Assembly: GCA_008363215.1 (NCBI GenBank)
Contig: RHKP01000001.1
Location: forward strand, 62,001 to 126,000
Direction: 5' to 3'
DNA: 64,000 bases
Source of the DNA: Cyanobacteria bacterium CYA
GTDB taxonomy: Bacteria > Planctomycetota > Phycisphaerae > Phycisphaerales > UBA1924
Shown piece by piece: positions 18,344-27,253 of the stretch. Position numbers and translations under genes: made by a program. Under the pieces are notes generated by a model, which was given only the letters and a program-made list of their open reading frames with translations, made no database searches and was not told the origin of the DNA. The number at the start of each line of letters is the position of its first letter. Position 1 is the stretch's first letter.

Positions 18344-21300
18344 TCAGTCGCCGCGGGGAACGCGCTGCAAGTCGGTCAGCACGCCCGCATGCGCGCCCAG
18401 GGCCTCGCGCACTGTGGAAGCGCCGAGGACGGCCAGCAACTGCTCGATGTCGTTGTCCAGCCCCATTTCGCGCAGCGTGAGCAGTTGCCCGCCCATGCCG
18501 CGGCGGCGAATTTCCGCACGCAGCGCGCCCGCCAGCGCTCCACGCTGGTTGCTCTCACGCCACCGCGCCAGCCGTCGGTGCCCGGAAGCGGCGTCTTCAA
18601 ACGCCGAGGCCGGAATCACCGATTCGTGTGCGTCGTTCGGCCCCTGCCACGTCACGACCAGCCCCTGCGAGTAATCACGCTCCAGGTAGCGCACCTCAAA
18701 GTCGACCGGGCCTTCCTCCAGCGTGACAGCGCCGCTGCGGAAACGGAACGAGTGGTTGGCGTCGTCGCTGACCACCAGTTGCCCGTCCACATACAACTCG
18801 GCCCCTGCGTCGCTGCCGATCTTGAACGTCCACGCTCCGCCCTCGGGCACGTGCAGCGTGCCGCGGATGCGCAGCGCAAAATGGTCTGTCGGCCCGAGAG
18901 GATAGAACGCCGACCGGGTGATCCGCCACGCGACGTTCGACACCCTCGTGGTCTCGTCGGGCTCCGACCAGTCGACCGATGCCAGTGAACTGACTCGGAC
19001 GCCGCGATACCACTCGGCCGTGAGTCGGCCTTCCGGCGCCAACGGGCCGCCGGGCGACTCGAGCGGCGCCGGCGCCAGGGCGCTGCTCGGGACAACTTGC
19101 TCATACGCATCGCTCGGGCCCCGCCACGTGAGCATCAGCCCCTGTGAGTAGTCGCGCTCCAGGTAGCACACCTCAATCTCGTGAAGCCCTTCAGTCAGGG
19201 CGATCGACCCGCCGGCAAAGCGGAAACTGTGATTGGGCTCGTCCTGCACCACCAGTTGCCCGTCAATCTTCAGGCGTGCGCCCGCATCGCTGCCGACCTT
19301 GAACATCCACTCGCCTGATTCTGGGATGTTGATTGTTCCCACCAGTCGCAGCGCAAAGAAATCCGTGGCGCCGCCGGTGGTGAAGGCGCTGTTGGAGATC
19401 TCCCAGGCCACCTTGGGCTCCAGCGTGGTGCTGGTGTAGAAACTCCAGTCCACCTCACCGAGTCGCTGCGCGTGGTTGACTCCGCTCGTCCAGTAGGCCC
19501 GCAGCCCGCCCCCGCCCGTGTCGACGACCGGCTCGTCGTCGCTGAGCGAAAAGGCCGTCGAGGGGATGACTTCCTCTGAGGCGTCGCCCGGGCCCTGCCA
19601 CGTGGCCACCAACCCCTGTGAATAGTCCCGTTCGAGGTAGCGGAGGTCGAAGCCGTGCGCTCCGGCATCGAGCGTGATCGAGCCCTGCCCGAAGCGGAAA
19701 CTGTGATTTGCGTCGTCATTGACCACCAGTTGCCCGTCGATGAACAGGCGCGCCCCCGCATCGCTGCCCACCTTGAATCTCCAGTTCCCGCTGCGCGGCA
19801 CCTCGACGGTTCCGACAAGTCGCACCGCGAAGAAATCCGTCGGCCCGCCGGGGTACAACGCCGAGTTGGTGATCCGCCAGGCCACCTTCGGTTCGGTCGT
19901 CATGTTTGTGAAATCGGCCCAGTCAATCTGCCCGAGCAGTTGCGCGTGACTCACGCCGCCGGTCCAGTAGGCGCGCAGCGCGCCCCCGCCCGCGTCGACC
20001 ACGCGCTCGTCCTCGGCCAGCGAGAATGCCGACGCGGGGATGACCTGCTCGTACGCCACCCCCGGCCCGCGCCACGTGGCCACCAGACCCTGCGAGTAAT
20101 CCCGCTCCAGGTACTGCACCTCGAACTGATGCGCCCCTGCCTCCAGATTCACGCTGCCCGATGCGAAGCGGAACGAGTGGTTGGCGTCGTCAAAGATCAC
20201 CACCTGCCCGTCAATGAACAGGCGCGCCCCCGCGTCGCTGCCCAGACCGAACGTCCACTCTCCACCCTGCGGCAGCGTGATCGTTCCGATCAGTCGCACC
20301 GCAAAGAAGTCCGTCGGCCCGCCGCGCCGAAACGCGGTGTTGGTGATCGGCCAGTAGACGTTCGACACTACGCCGGCCGTGTCGTAGGCCGACCAGTCGA
20401 TCTGCCCGAGTTTCTGCGCGTGCGAGGCGCTGTCGATCCAGTACGCCCGCAGCCCTTCCGCTCCGCCTATCGCGTCCGAATCGCTCATCACCCGCGGCGT
20501 CAGCACGCCGGTCGGGATGACTTCTTCGTGCTGCTCCCCGGGCGCCTTCCACGTGGCCACCAGCCCCTGCGAGTAGTCGCGCTCGAGGTAGCGGATCTCG
20601 ATGTCATGCTCCCCGGCCGCCAGCGCCTTCGTGCCCGACGCGAACCGGAACGAGTGGTTCGCATCGTCGCTGATCACCATCGCTCCGTCGATGAGAAGTT
20701 GTGCTCCCGCGTCGCTGCCCAGCCCGAATGTCCACGTGCCCGATTCAGGCACGTCAATCGTCCCCAGCAGGCGCACCGCGAAGAAGTCCGTCGGCCCACC
20801 CGTGCGAAAGGCCGCGCTGGTGATCGCCCAGTACGGACGGCTGACCGTCGTCTGCGTTGTGTACGAACCCCACGACACCTGCCCCAGGTGCTGCGCGTGG
20901 CTGGCCGAGTCGGTCCAGTACGCGTACAGACCTCCGCTCTCTACAGGGTCGTTCGCGTCGCGGGGCGCCAGGGCGCTGCGCGGGATCACCTCGGCATAGG
21001 CATCGCCAGGCCCGCGCCAGGTCGTCACAAGTCCCTGCGAATAGTCCCGCTCCAGATAGTGCAACTCAAACTCGTGTTCGCCCTCTTCCAGCGTGATGCT
21101 CCCCGAGCGGAAGCGGAACGAGTGGTTTGCGTCATCGCTGACGACCAGTTGCCCGTCGATGTACAGCCGCGCCCCGGCGTCGCTGCCCACTTCAAACGTC
21201 CACGTGCCGGAATCCGCAATCGTGATCGTCGCCAAGGCGCGCAGTGCAAAGAAATCGGTCGGTCCGCCGGCGTAGAACGGCTCGTTGGTGATCTCCCACG

Positions 21301-21880
21301 CGACGTTCCGCTCCAGTGTCGTCGTCGTGTACCCTGTCCAGTCGATCTGCCCGAGTTTCTGCGCGTGCGAAACGTTGTGAATCCAGTATGCCTTGACGCC
21401 CGTGCCCGGCTCGTCGGCGGGCGCCTCGGCCGCGACATGCGAAAACGACTCCGTTCCGATCACTGTGCTGCTCGCCATGGACGGGCCCTGCCAGCTCAGC
21501 ACCAGTCCCTGTGAGTAGTCCCGTTCCAGGTAGCGAATCTCGATCTCGTGCGACCCCGCGTCCAGCGTCACCATCCCCGTCCGCGTGCGGAAACTGTGGT
21601 TCGCGTCGTCGTTGACGACCAGCACACCGTCAATGAACAACCGCGCCCCGGCGTCGCTCGACAGACTCAAGTACCACACCCCGCTCTCAGGCACCTCCAG
21701 CCTGCCCACCAGGCGCAGCGCAAAAAAGTCCGTCGGCCCATCGATGAAAAACGCCTCGTTCGTCACCGGCCAGTTCACGTCGTCCTCGACCGTCACGACG
21801 GAGTAATTGGACCAGTCGACGTGATCCAGGCTTCTGGCATGAGACGCGCCGGTCGTCCACATCGCCAGCAGACCCGGCTC
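18344..21880 (-). repeat. seven-fold internal repeat (about 470 bp unit)
   Basis: The PA14-like gene contains seven near-equal units of about 470 bases in direct orientation. They share phrases such as the codons for SDAGARLFIDGQLVV and YLERDYSQGL almost unchanged, so similarity holds at DNA level too. The seventh unit, nearest the C-terminus, is the most divergent (RLTAEWYRGVRVSSLASVDW). Unit boundaries are approximate. Confidence 0.8.
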
Positions 21881-22117
21881 GGCTTCTTCCTCTTCTTCTT
21901 CCTCTTCCCCCTGACCGCGCCCGCTTCCCCCTCCGCCGCGGCGGTCCTCATGATCATCGTCACCCCACCCGCGGCCCGGGTTGTCCTCCCGATCGCGTAT
22001 CCGCTCGGGGTCAGCGTTCCACGCATGGGCGCTGCAGACCGCCCCGACGGCTTCCGCGGCAGGCATGATCACCGCCTGGACGCTCCAGAGGCATAAGACC
22101 AGGAAGTACCATCGCAT
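18344..22117 (-). CDS. secreted protein with seven tandem PA14-like domains
   Basis: Protein of 1257 residues. A signal peptide (start MRWYFLVLCLWSVQAV) leads into a charged linker with a run of eight Glu. Seven PA14-like repeats of about 157 residues follow from about residue 81. Each starts near GLRAYWTSGVxHAQxLGQxDW and contains GGPTDFFA(V/L)R, SDAGARLFIDGQLVV, DDANHSFRF and YLERDYSQGL. PA14 modules usually bind carbohydrate or act in adhesion. The last 80 residues (from RRLARWRESNQ) are a helical, Arg-rich domain also present in the broken gene just upstream. The ATG at 22117 has GGAG 8 bases before it; an in-frame upstream start would spoil the signal peptide. Probably an exported cell-surface or extracellular adhesin. 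Confidence 0.85.
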   Translation of the reverse strand: MRWYFLVLCLWSVQAVIMPAAEAVGAVCSAHAWNADPERIRDREDNPGRGWGDDDHEDRRGGGGSGRGQGEEEEEEEEAEPGLLAMWTTGASHARSLDHVDWSNYSVVTVEDDVNWPVTNEAFFIDGPTDFFALRLVGRLEVPESGVWYLSLSSDAGARLFIDGVLVVNDDANHSFRTRTGMVTLDAGSHEIEIRYLERDYSQGLVLSWQGPSMASSTVIGTESFSHVAAEAPADEPGTGVKAYWIHNVSHAQKLGQIDWTGYTTTTLERNVAWEITNEPFYAGGPTDFFALRALATITIADSGTWTFEVGSDAGARLYIDGQLVVSDDANHSFRFRSGSITLEEGEHEFELHYLERDYSQGLVTTWRGPGDAYAEVIPRSALAPRDANDPVESGGLYAYWTDSASHAQHLGQVSWGSYTTQTTVSRPYWAITSAAFRTGGPTDFFAVRLLGTIDVPESGTWTFGLGSDAGAQLLIDGAMVISDDANHSFRFASGTKALAAGEHDIEIRYLERDYSQGLVATWKAPGEQHEEVIPTGVLTPRVMSDSDAIGGAEGLRAYWIDSASHAQKLGQIDWSAYDTAGVVSNVYWPITNTAFRRGGPTDFFAVRLIGTITLPQGGEWTFGLGSDAGARLFIDGQVVIFDDANHSFRFASGSVNLEAGAHQFEVQYLERDYSQGLVATWRGPGVAYEQVIPASAFSLAEDERVVDAGGGALRAYWTGGVSHAQLLGQIDWADFTNMTTEPKVAWRITNSALYPGGPTDFFAVRLVGTVEVPRSGNWRFKVGSDAGARLFIDGQLVVNDDANHSFRFGQGSITLDAGAHGFDLRYLERDYSQGLVATWQGPGDASEEVIPSTAFSLSDDEPVVDTGGGGLRAYWTSGVNHAQRLGEVDWSFYTSTTLEPKVAWEISNSAFTTGGATDFFALRLVGTINIPESGEWMFKVGSDAGARLKIDGQLVVQDEPNHSFRFAGGSIALTEGLHEIEVCYLERDYSQGLMLTWRGPSDAYEQVVPSSALAPAPLESPGGPLAPEGRLTAEWYRGVRVSSLASVDWSEPDETTRVSNVAWRITRSAFYPLGPTDHFALRIRGTLHVPEGGAWTFKIGSDAGAELYVDGQLVVSDDANHSFRFRSGAVTLEEGPVDFEVRYLERDYSQGLVVTWQGPNDAHESVIPASAFEDAASGHRRLARWRESNQRGALAGALRAEIRRRGMGGQLLTLREMGLDNDIEQLLAVLGASTVREALGAHAGVLTDLQRVPRGD

Positions 22118-22298
22118 GTCGGACTCCGAATGGCCGGGATTGGGCAGCCGATCCATCGGATCCTCCGGCGTTCGACTGCGAGCAATGTCCCCAGGAGCGG
22201 TTCCCCGCGGCGCGCCACGCCGGTTCTCGTGGCCCGATCCGCCACGCCGGCCGATTCTCGGACGTGGGCGCCGGACCCCTTCACCGCCGCCCCGGAGA

Positions 22299-22922
22299 TC
22301 AGTCTCGCGTGCCCGCCAGGTCGGTCAGCACGCCGACCGTCGAGCCCAGTGCCTCAGTCCGCGTCTGCGCGCCCAGCGCCGCAAGCAGTTGCCGCACCTC
22401 GTGCTCCAGCCCCGCCTCTCGGAGGTTGAGCAGTTCTTCGATCATGCCGCGCCGACGCATCTCGGCCCGCAACGCTGCCGCCGACACGCCGGTCTGATCC
22501 GTTTCCTGCCATCGCGCCATGCGCCGCCCCACACCGGGTTCGACGATGGTGACCATCTACTGCACGCTGCGCGCGCCGAACAGCGACGACGTGAACGTCG
22601 GCATGACGCGCTGTTCGACTGTGCGCAAACCGAAGGGCGCCCGCACGAGGTATGCCGACGTGGGTGTCAGTCCGCCAACGTGCAGCCGGAACGGGCCTGA
22701 CCCGTTGACGTTGGCGCTCATCACGTCCGCCCGCACCCCGAAGCCGGCGGCGTTGGTGCCCTTCTCGCCCAGCCCGATCACGTGCACCTTGAGACAGCGA
22801 TCATTGTTCGCCCGGTTGGTGTAGAGCCGCTGATCCAAGCACCCGGCGATCGCGATTGTCAGATCGCCGTCGCTGTCATAGTCCACCAGGCGCGCGTCAC
22901 AGGAATACGGCATGGCGGGCAC
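22299..22922 (-). pseudogene. broken VCBS/ASPIC-UnbV-type gene with shared C-terminal domain
   Basis: One reading frame is split by a single in-frame TAG at 22557-22559, followed directly by an ATG codon. Before the stop lie the end of a VCBS/FG-GAP repeat (LVDYDSDGDLTIAIAG) and an ASPIC/UnbV-like domain (RCLKVHVIGLGEKGTNAAGF, then FGLRTVEQRV). After it, MVTIVEPG completes the usual ASPIC ending and runs into about 75 residues matching the C-terminus of the PA14 protein (44 of 70 identical by eye, for example ALRAEMRRRGM and GVLTDL). The 5' part of a normal VCBS protein is missing, since the frame meets the end of the upstream lipoprotein gene. It could still be expressed as two small proteins (118 and 85 residues). 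Confidence 0.65.
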
Positions 22923-22980
22923 CGACTGCCCAGGTCGCGCAAAGCCCCCGCGCCCCGAGGATCGGCCTCGTTGACGACGC

Positions 22981-23430
22981 TCACGGGCGTCCGGGTTGCA
23001 CCCACGCCAGTCGATCCAGCTCCCCGACCAGCGGCTGGAGGTCGGCCCGCTCGCCGGTGCCCACGACGACCGCGCGGCGGCGCCCGCCGGCCGACACGTA
23101 CAGGTCCAGGGGCGATTCGTTCGCCTCGGCCGTGCTCTCCAGCACGCCCGACTCGACCAGCAGGTTGTACACCCGCAGCATCTGGGCGACGGTGAGGGTG
23201 CGGGTCCGCGGGGGGTAATACGGGCCGGACAGATCTCCGCCCACGGCCGCCCGCAGCGTCCGGTCAGGCTCGACGATGTACACCGCACCCTCGCGCTGCT
23301 CGCTCGGACGCACCCGCAGTTCCAAGGCGAAATCGGTCGGCATCTGCCCGACGGAAAGCGCCGGCCGAGGCGCAGAGCAGCCTCCGCCCAGCAGACTCGT
23401 CGCCAACACGCTCAGCAGCACGGTGCGCAC
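22981..23430 (-). CDS. small lipoprotein of unknown function
   Basis: Protein of 149 residues starting at a GTG (23430). The signal peptide RTVLLSVLATSLLGGGC ends in a lipobox Cys at about residue 18, so it should be membrane-anchored. The mature part is mixed alpha/beta (DFALELRVRPSEQREGAVYI, then LRVYNLLVESGVLES) and has no family I recognise. ATG 23477, the start of pheT, diverges from it 46 bases away. An upstream in-frame extension would cross the pheT start and is rejected. Confidence 0.6.
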   Translation of the reverse strand: MRTVLLSVLATSLLGGGCSAPRPALSVGQMPTDFALELRVRPSEQREGAVYIVEPDRTLRAAVGGDLSGPYYPPRTRTLTVAQMLRVYNLLVESGVLESTAEANESPLDLYVSAGGRRRAVVVGTGERADLQPLVGELDRLAWVQPGRP

Positions 23431-23476
23431 GCCGGGGCAGTGTAGACCGCCCGACCTGGCCCTATCCTTCCCTCGC

Positions 23477-25579
23477 ATGAACATCAGTCTGAGATGGCTC
23501 AACCAGTACCTGGCTCCGGGTAATGTCTCGCCGGACGAAGCCGACCGCCTGCTCACCCAGGCCGGCTTCCCCATCGAGCAGCGCCGCACCCTGCCCAACG
23601 CCGACGTCGTGCTCGACGTCGAGGTGACCAGCAATCGCGGCGACTGCCTGAGCCACATCGGGTGCGCCCGCGAAATCGCCGCCATGCACGGGGCTTCGCA
23701 GCCGCGCACGCTGGTACTTCCCGAACCGCGCGACGTCGGCCGCACCCAACCCATCGATCAATGCCTGGCGCTGGAAAACCACCAGCCCGACGTCTGCCCG
23801 CTGTTCACGGCCCATGTCATCCGCGGGTGCCGTGTGGGCCCCAGCCCCGCCTGGCTGGTCGAGGCTCTTGAATCCGTCGGACAGCGCTCGATCAACAACG
23901 TCGTCGACGTGACCAACTTCATCACCTTCGAGTACGGCAATCCCTGCCACGTCTTTGATCTCCAGAAACTTGAAGGAGCGCGGCTCATCATCCGCTATGC
24001 CTACGAGGGTGAGACACTCCAAACCCTCGACGGCAGGAGCCGCACACTCAAGTGCACCGACCTCGTGGTGGCCGACGCCCGCCGCGCCACCTCCCTGGCC
24101 GGCGTCATCGGCGGGCAGGACTCGGAAGTGGACACCAGCAGCGTCGACGTGGTCTTTGAAATGGCCACGTGGGATCCGATCACCATCCGCGCCTCCGCCC
24201 GGCGCATGGGCATCCGCACCGACGCCGGCTACCGCTTCGAGCGTGGTGTGCACCCGCGCACCATCGCCCCGGCCTCTCGTCGGGCCGTTGCGCTTCTCTG
24301 CGAACTGACCGGCGGGCAACTGTGCAGAGGTTCGCTGGCCGAGGGTGCGCCCATCCCCGAGCCCGTGCGCGTTTCAATGCGACCAAGCCGCGTCGAGCAA
24401 CTCATCGGACGGCGTGTCGGTGTGGCCGACGCCATCGCCACGCTCCGCGCCCTCGACGTGGATGTCCGGCAGAACGACGAAGACGAACTTGACTGCGAGA
24501 TCCCTCCGTATCGGCTTGATCTGACGCGAGAGGTCGACCTGATCGAAGAAATCGCCCGGGCTCACGGGCTGGACCTGGTCGCCACTGCCGACCGGCTGAG
24601 CCTGCGCCCGCGCGCCCTCCAGACATCCGAACGCGCGATGCGCCGGGTCGGCTCGGTGCTCACCGGGCTGGGCTTCTTTGAAACAGTGACCTTCACCTTC
24701 TGCACCCCCGCCCAGGCTGCCCTCTTCCTGTCCCCCGGCCGCGAGCCCGTCCACGTTGACGACGAGCGTCGCAAGGCCGAGCCGACGCTGCGCCCCAGCG
24801 TCCTGATCGGGCTGCTCCAATGTCGTCGCGCCAATCGCGACGCGGGCGTGACCCGTCCCGGCGGCGTGCGCCTCTACGAGGTCGCCAGTTGCTTCGCCCA
24901 GAACGCCGCCAGGCACTCCATCGAACGACGCACGCTGGCGATGGTGATTGATGTTCCCGGCGCCTCGGTCAAGCGGTCCATTGACGACGTGCAACTCGGC
25001 CTGCGCCTCATGCGCGGCGCCATCGACGCCCTCTGCGCCGACCTGTTCGGGCACGCAGCGCAAGTCTGTGTGCGCCCGGACTCGGCGGGAATCCCAGCCT
25101 GGGACGACCAGGCCCACGCCCTGGTCTGCGTCCGCACTGCGTCGGGCTCCACGATCGAACTCGGTCGTTTCGGGTTGTTATCGCGCGACACCGTTACGTC
25201 TTTCGGTCTGGATGCACCCGTGGTCGCGGCCGAACTCGACGCCGACGCACTGATCAGCCTCTACCCCCCGCAGGCTCTGGGGCATGCGCTCCCGCAGTTC
25301 CCCGGCATCGAGCGCGATCTCTCGCTCATCGTCCCCGAGCAGGTGCCGTGGACGGAACTGGAATCAGGATTGGGCGCCCTTGGGCTGGAGTATCACACCG
25401 GCACACGCTTCGTCAGCACCTTCCGCGGCAAGCAGATCGGGTCGGGGCGCAAGTCGGTCACCGTCCGCCTGATGTTCCGCGCGCCCGAGCGAACGCTGCG
25501 CCATGAAGAGGTTGACCCCCAGGTGCAGCGCGCCATCGACGCCATGAAGTCCCACTTCGGGGCCGAAATCCGTGCCTGA
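23477..25579 (+). CDS. pheT: phenylalanyl-tRNA synthetase beta subunit, short form
   Basis: Beta subunit of the class II PheRS tetramer, 700 residues. It begins MNISLRWLNQYL and passes straight to VEVTSNRGDCLSHIGCAREI, so the EMAP/tRNA-binding OB domain found at about residues 40-150 of typical 790-residue bacterial PheT is absent. The B3/4 editing domain (YGNPCHVFDLQKL, VVADARRATSLAGVIGGQDS), the B5 domain (YRLDLTREVDLIEEIARAHG), the core and a C-terminal anticodon-binding FDX-ACB domain (from FPGIERDLSLIVPEQ) are all recognisable. No pheS is in the window. The start ATG 23477 is the first that fits. Confidence 0.92.
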   Translation: MNISLRWLNQYLAPGNVSPDEADRLLTQAGFPIEQRRTLPNADVVLDVEVTSNRGDCLSHIGCAREIAAMHGASQPRTLVLPEPRDVGRTQPIDQCLALENHQPDVCPLFTAHVIRGCRVGPSPAWLVEALESVGQRSINNVVDVTNFITFEYGNPCHVFDLQKLEGARLIIRYAYEGETLQTLDGRSRTLKCTDLVVADARRATSLAGVIGGQDSEVDTSSVDVVFEMATWDPITIRASARRMGIRTDAGYRFERGVHPRTIAPASRRAVALLCELTGGQLCRGSLAEGAPIPEPVRVSMRPSRVEQLIGRRVGVADAIATLRALDVDVRQNDEDELDCEIPPYRLDLTREVDLIEEIARAHGLDLVATADRLSLRPRALQTSERAMRRVGSVLTGLGFFETVTFTFCTPAQAALFLSPGREPVHVDDERRKAEPTLRPSVLIGLLQCRRANRDAGVTRPGGVRLYEVASCFAQNAARHSIERRTLAMVIDVPGASVKRSIDDVQLGLRLMRGAIDALCADLFGHAAQVCVRPDSAGIPAWDDQAHALVCVRTASGSTIELGRFGLLSRDTVTSFGLDAPVVAAELDADALISLYPPQALGHALPQFPGIERDLSLIVPEQVPWTELESGLGALGLEYHTGTRFVSTFRGKQIGSGRKSVTVRLMFRAPERTLRHEEVDPQVQRAIDAMKSHFGAEIRA

Positions 25580-25639
25580 GATCCGAATCGCCCCGGGCGG
25601 GGGCACGCCCATATCATATTTGTTGAAGGGAGGACGCCC

Positions 25640-26623
25640 ATGACCCAGGCAAGCGTGTCTTCGTCACTCAGCACCGCCGAGACCGGTGATCGTCCGTTCG
25701 TCTGGGTGAACGGCCAGATGCTCCCCCGCAGTCAGGCAGCCGTCAATGTCTTCGACCACGGGCTGCTCTACGGCGACGGGATATTCGAGGGCATCCGCGT
25801 CTACAAGGGTCGCATTTTCAAGGCCCGGCAGCACATGGAACGGCTCTACCGCTGCGCCGAGCAGATTTTCCTGAAGATTCCCTACACCCCCGACGAGATG
25901 ATCGCCATCCAGCGCGAGTGCATCGAGATCAACAATCTCAAAGAGGGGTACATCCGCCTCGTGGTGACTCGCGGCGTGGGAACGCTGGGGCTCAACCCGT
26001 ACTCCTGCCCTGAAGCAGGGGTCATCTGCATCGCCGATCAGATTTCGCTGTACAAGCCTGAAATGTACGAAAAGGGAATGCGCGTCGTCGTGGCCAATCG
26101 CCCGCGGATTCCGATTGCCTGCCTCGATCCGCGCATCAAGAGTCTTAACTACCTGAACAACATTCTCGCCAAGTGCGAGGCCATTCACATCACCCAGAAA
26201 CTGGGCATCACCAAACCCGAGGACATGCTCCTCGAATGCATCATGCTCAACATGAAGGGCAACGTGTCGGAAGGCTCGGGCGACAACATCTTCATCGTCC
26301 AGGATGGCACGGTGATCACCCCGCCCCCAAGCGCCGGCATCCTTGAGGGAATCACGCGCCGATTCGTGCTTGAGACCCTGTGTCCGCAACTCGGGATCAA
26401 GGTCGCCGAGCGAGACTTCACTCTGCCCGACCTGCTCAAGGCCCACGAGGTCTTCCTCACCGGCTCGGCCGCGGAAATCATCGCGGTGCGCGAGGTGCTC
26501 GAACACGATGGGGAAAAGATCACCAAGACACACCGCATCTCCGATGGTGAAGGCCCGGTCACGGGCAAACTCCGTCGGCGCTTCCGGGAGATTGTGACTT
26601 CGGATCACATTCCCGAGGATTGA
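25640..26623 (+). CDS. ilvE: branched-chain amino-acid aminotransferase
   Basis: PLP-dependent fold-type IV aminotransferase of 327 residues for leucine, isoleucine and valine. Family signs are VFDHGLLYGDGIFEGIRVY, the PLP lysine K167 in PRIKSLNYLNN, the phosphate-binding and substrate loops EGSGDNIF and SAGILEGITRRFV, and FLTGSAAEI. The N-terminus has about 18 extra polar residues before the conserved VWVNG. A strong GGGAGG ribosome site precedes the ATG by 8 bases. It stands alone between pheT and a MarR-type gene. D-amino-acid or aminodeoxychorismate relatives are less likely because of length and the overall motif set. Confidence 0.92.
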   Translation: MTQASVSSSLSTAETGDRPFVWVNGQMLPRSQAAVNVFDHGLLYGDGIFEGIRVYKGRIFKARQHMERLYRCAEQIFLKIPYTPDEMIAIQRECIEINNLKEGYIRLVVTRGVGTLGLNPYSCPEAGVICIADQISLYKPEMYEKGMRVVVANRPRIPIACLDPRIKSLNYLNNILAKCEAIHITQKLGITKPEDMLLECIMLNMKGNVSEGSGDNIFIVQDGTVITPPPSAGILEGITRRFVLETLCPQLGIKVAERDFTLPDLLKAHEVFLTGSAAEIIAVREVLEHDGEKITKTHRISDGEGPVTGKLRRRFREIVTSDHIPED

Positions 26624-26715
26624 TCCCCGCCGGGTGCGCCCGCGGCGGTGATAACATCCATCGAGGTCGGTTTCGCCATTGATTGCTCGTGGCTGCCCGG
26701 CGGTGACAGTCTCTT

Positions 26716-27204
26716 GTGAACAGTGAGGTTGAGGTGCCTTCACGGCTCGCACAGGAAATCGGAAAAAAGGAGCCCTTTCTCCTCGCTGAGCAGGAAGCCT
26801 TTCTCAACCTCCAGCGCACGGCCCAGGCGCTCGAGGCCGACTTCAAAGCGCTGTTCCGCCGGCACGGGCTGAGCCTGACCACCTACAACCTGCTGCGCAT
26901 CCTGCGGGGGCACCGCCCTTCGGGCGTGCGCTGCAACACCATCCGCGAGCAACTGGTCGTCCGCGTGCCTGACGTGACTCGCCTGGTCGATCGCCTCATC
27001 GACTGCGGGCTGGTCGAGCGCCAGGCCGACCCGGTCGATGCCCGGGCTGTGCTTGTCCACATCACCCGCAAGGGCCTGCGCCTGCTCGAAAGACTCGACG
27101 AGCCCGTGATGTCCCTGCATCGCAAGCAACTGGCGCACATGAGTCCAGAGCAGCTCGACACCCTCAGCCAGTTGCTCCAGACGGCCCGCACGCCGCTGGA
27201 ATGA
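26716..27204 (+). CDS. MarR-family transcriptional regulator
   Basis: Winged-helix regulator of 162 residues. The helix-turn-helix region is near residues 52-100, with HGLSLTTYNLLRILRG, then the recognition segment VRVPDVTRLVDRLIDCGLVE and the wing RQADPVDARAVLVHITRKGL. The dimerisation helices are at the ends. It begins with a GTG at 26716. Family members repress nearby genes in response to small phenolic ligands, but nothing here shows a target. It precedes nnrE by 49 bases and may share its transcript. Confidence 0.85.
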   Translation: MNSEVEVPSRLAQEIGKKEPFLLAEQEAFLNLQRTAQALEADFKALFRRHGLSLTTYNLLRILRGHRPSGVRCNTIREQLVVRVPDVTRLVDRLIDCGLVERQADPVDARAVLVHITRKGLRLLERLDEPVMSLHRKQLAHMSPEQLDTLSQLLQTARTPLE

Positions 27205-27253
27205 CCCGTTGGCGGCCCGGCCTGCGCCGGCGACGCTGCGTGGGAATGGCACC

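Noticed and set aside
19655-21514. Long plus-strand frame inside the PA14 gene
   Set aside because: The repeated DNA gives a repeated but meaningless antisense peptide; the minus-strand PA14 frame carries the signal peptide and domain motifs.
21880-21905. Poly-glutamate run in the PA14 protein as a sequencing artefact
   Set aside because: The frame continues cleanly on both sides and the codons (gag/gaa mix) are not a pure homopolymer.
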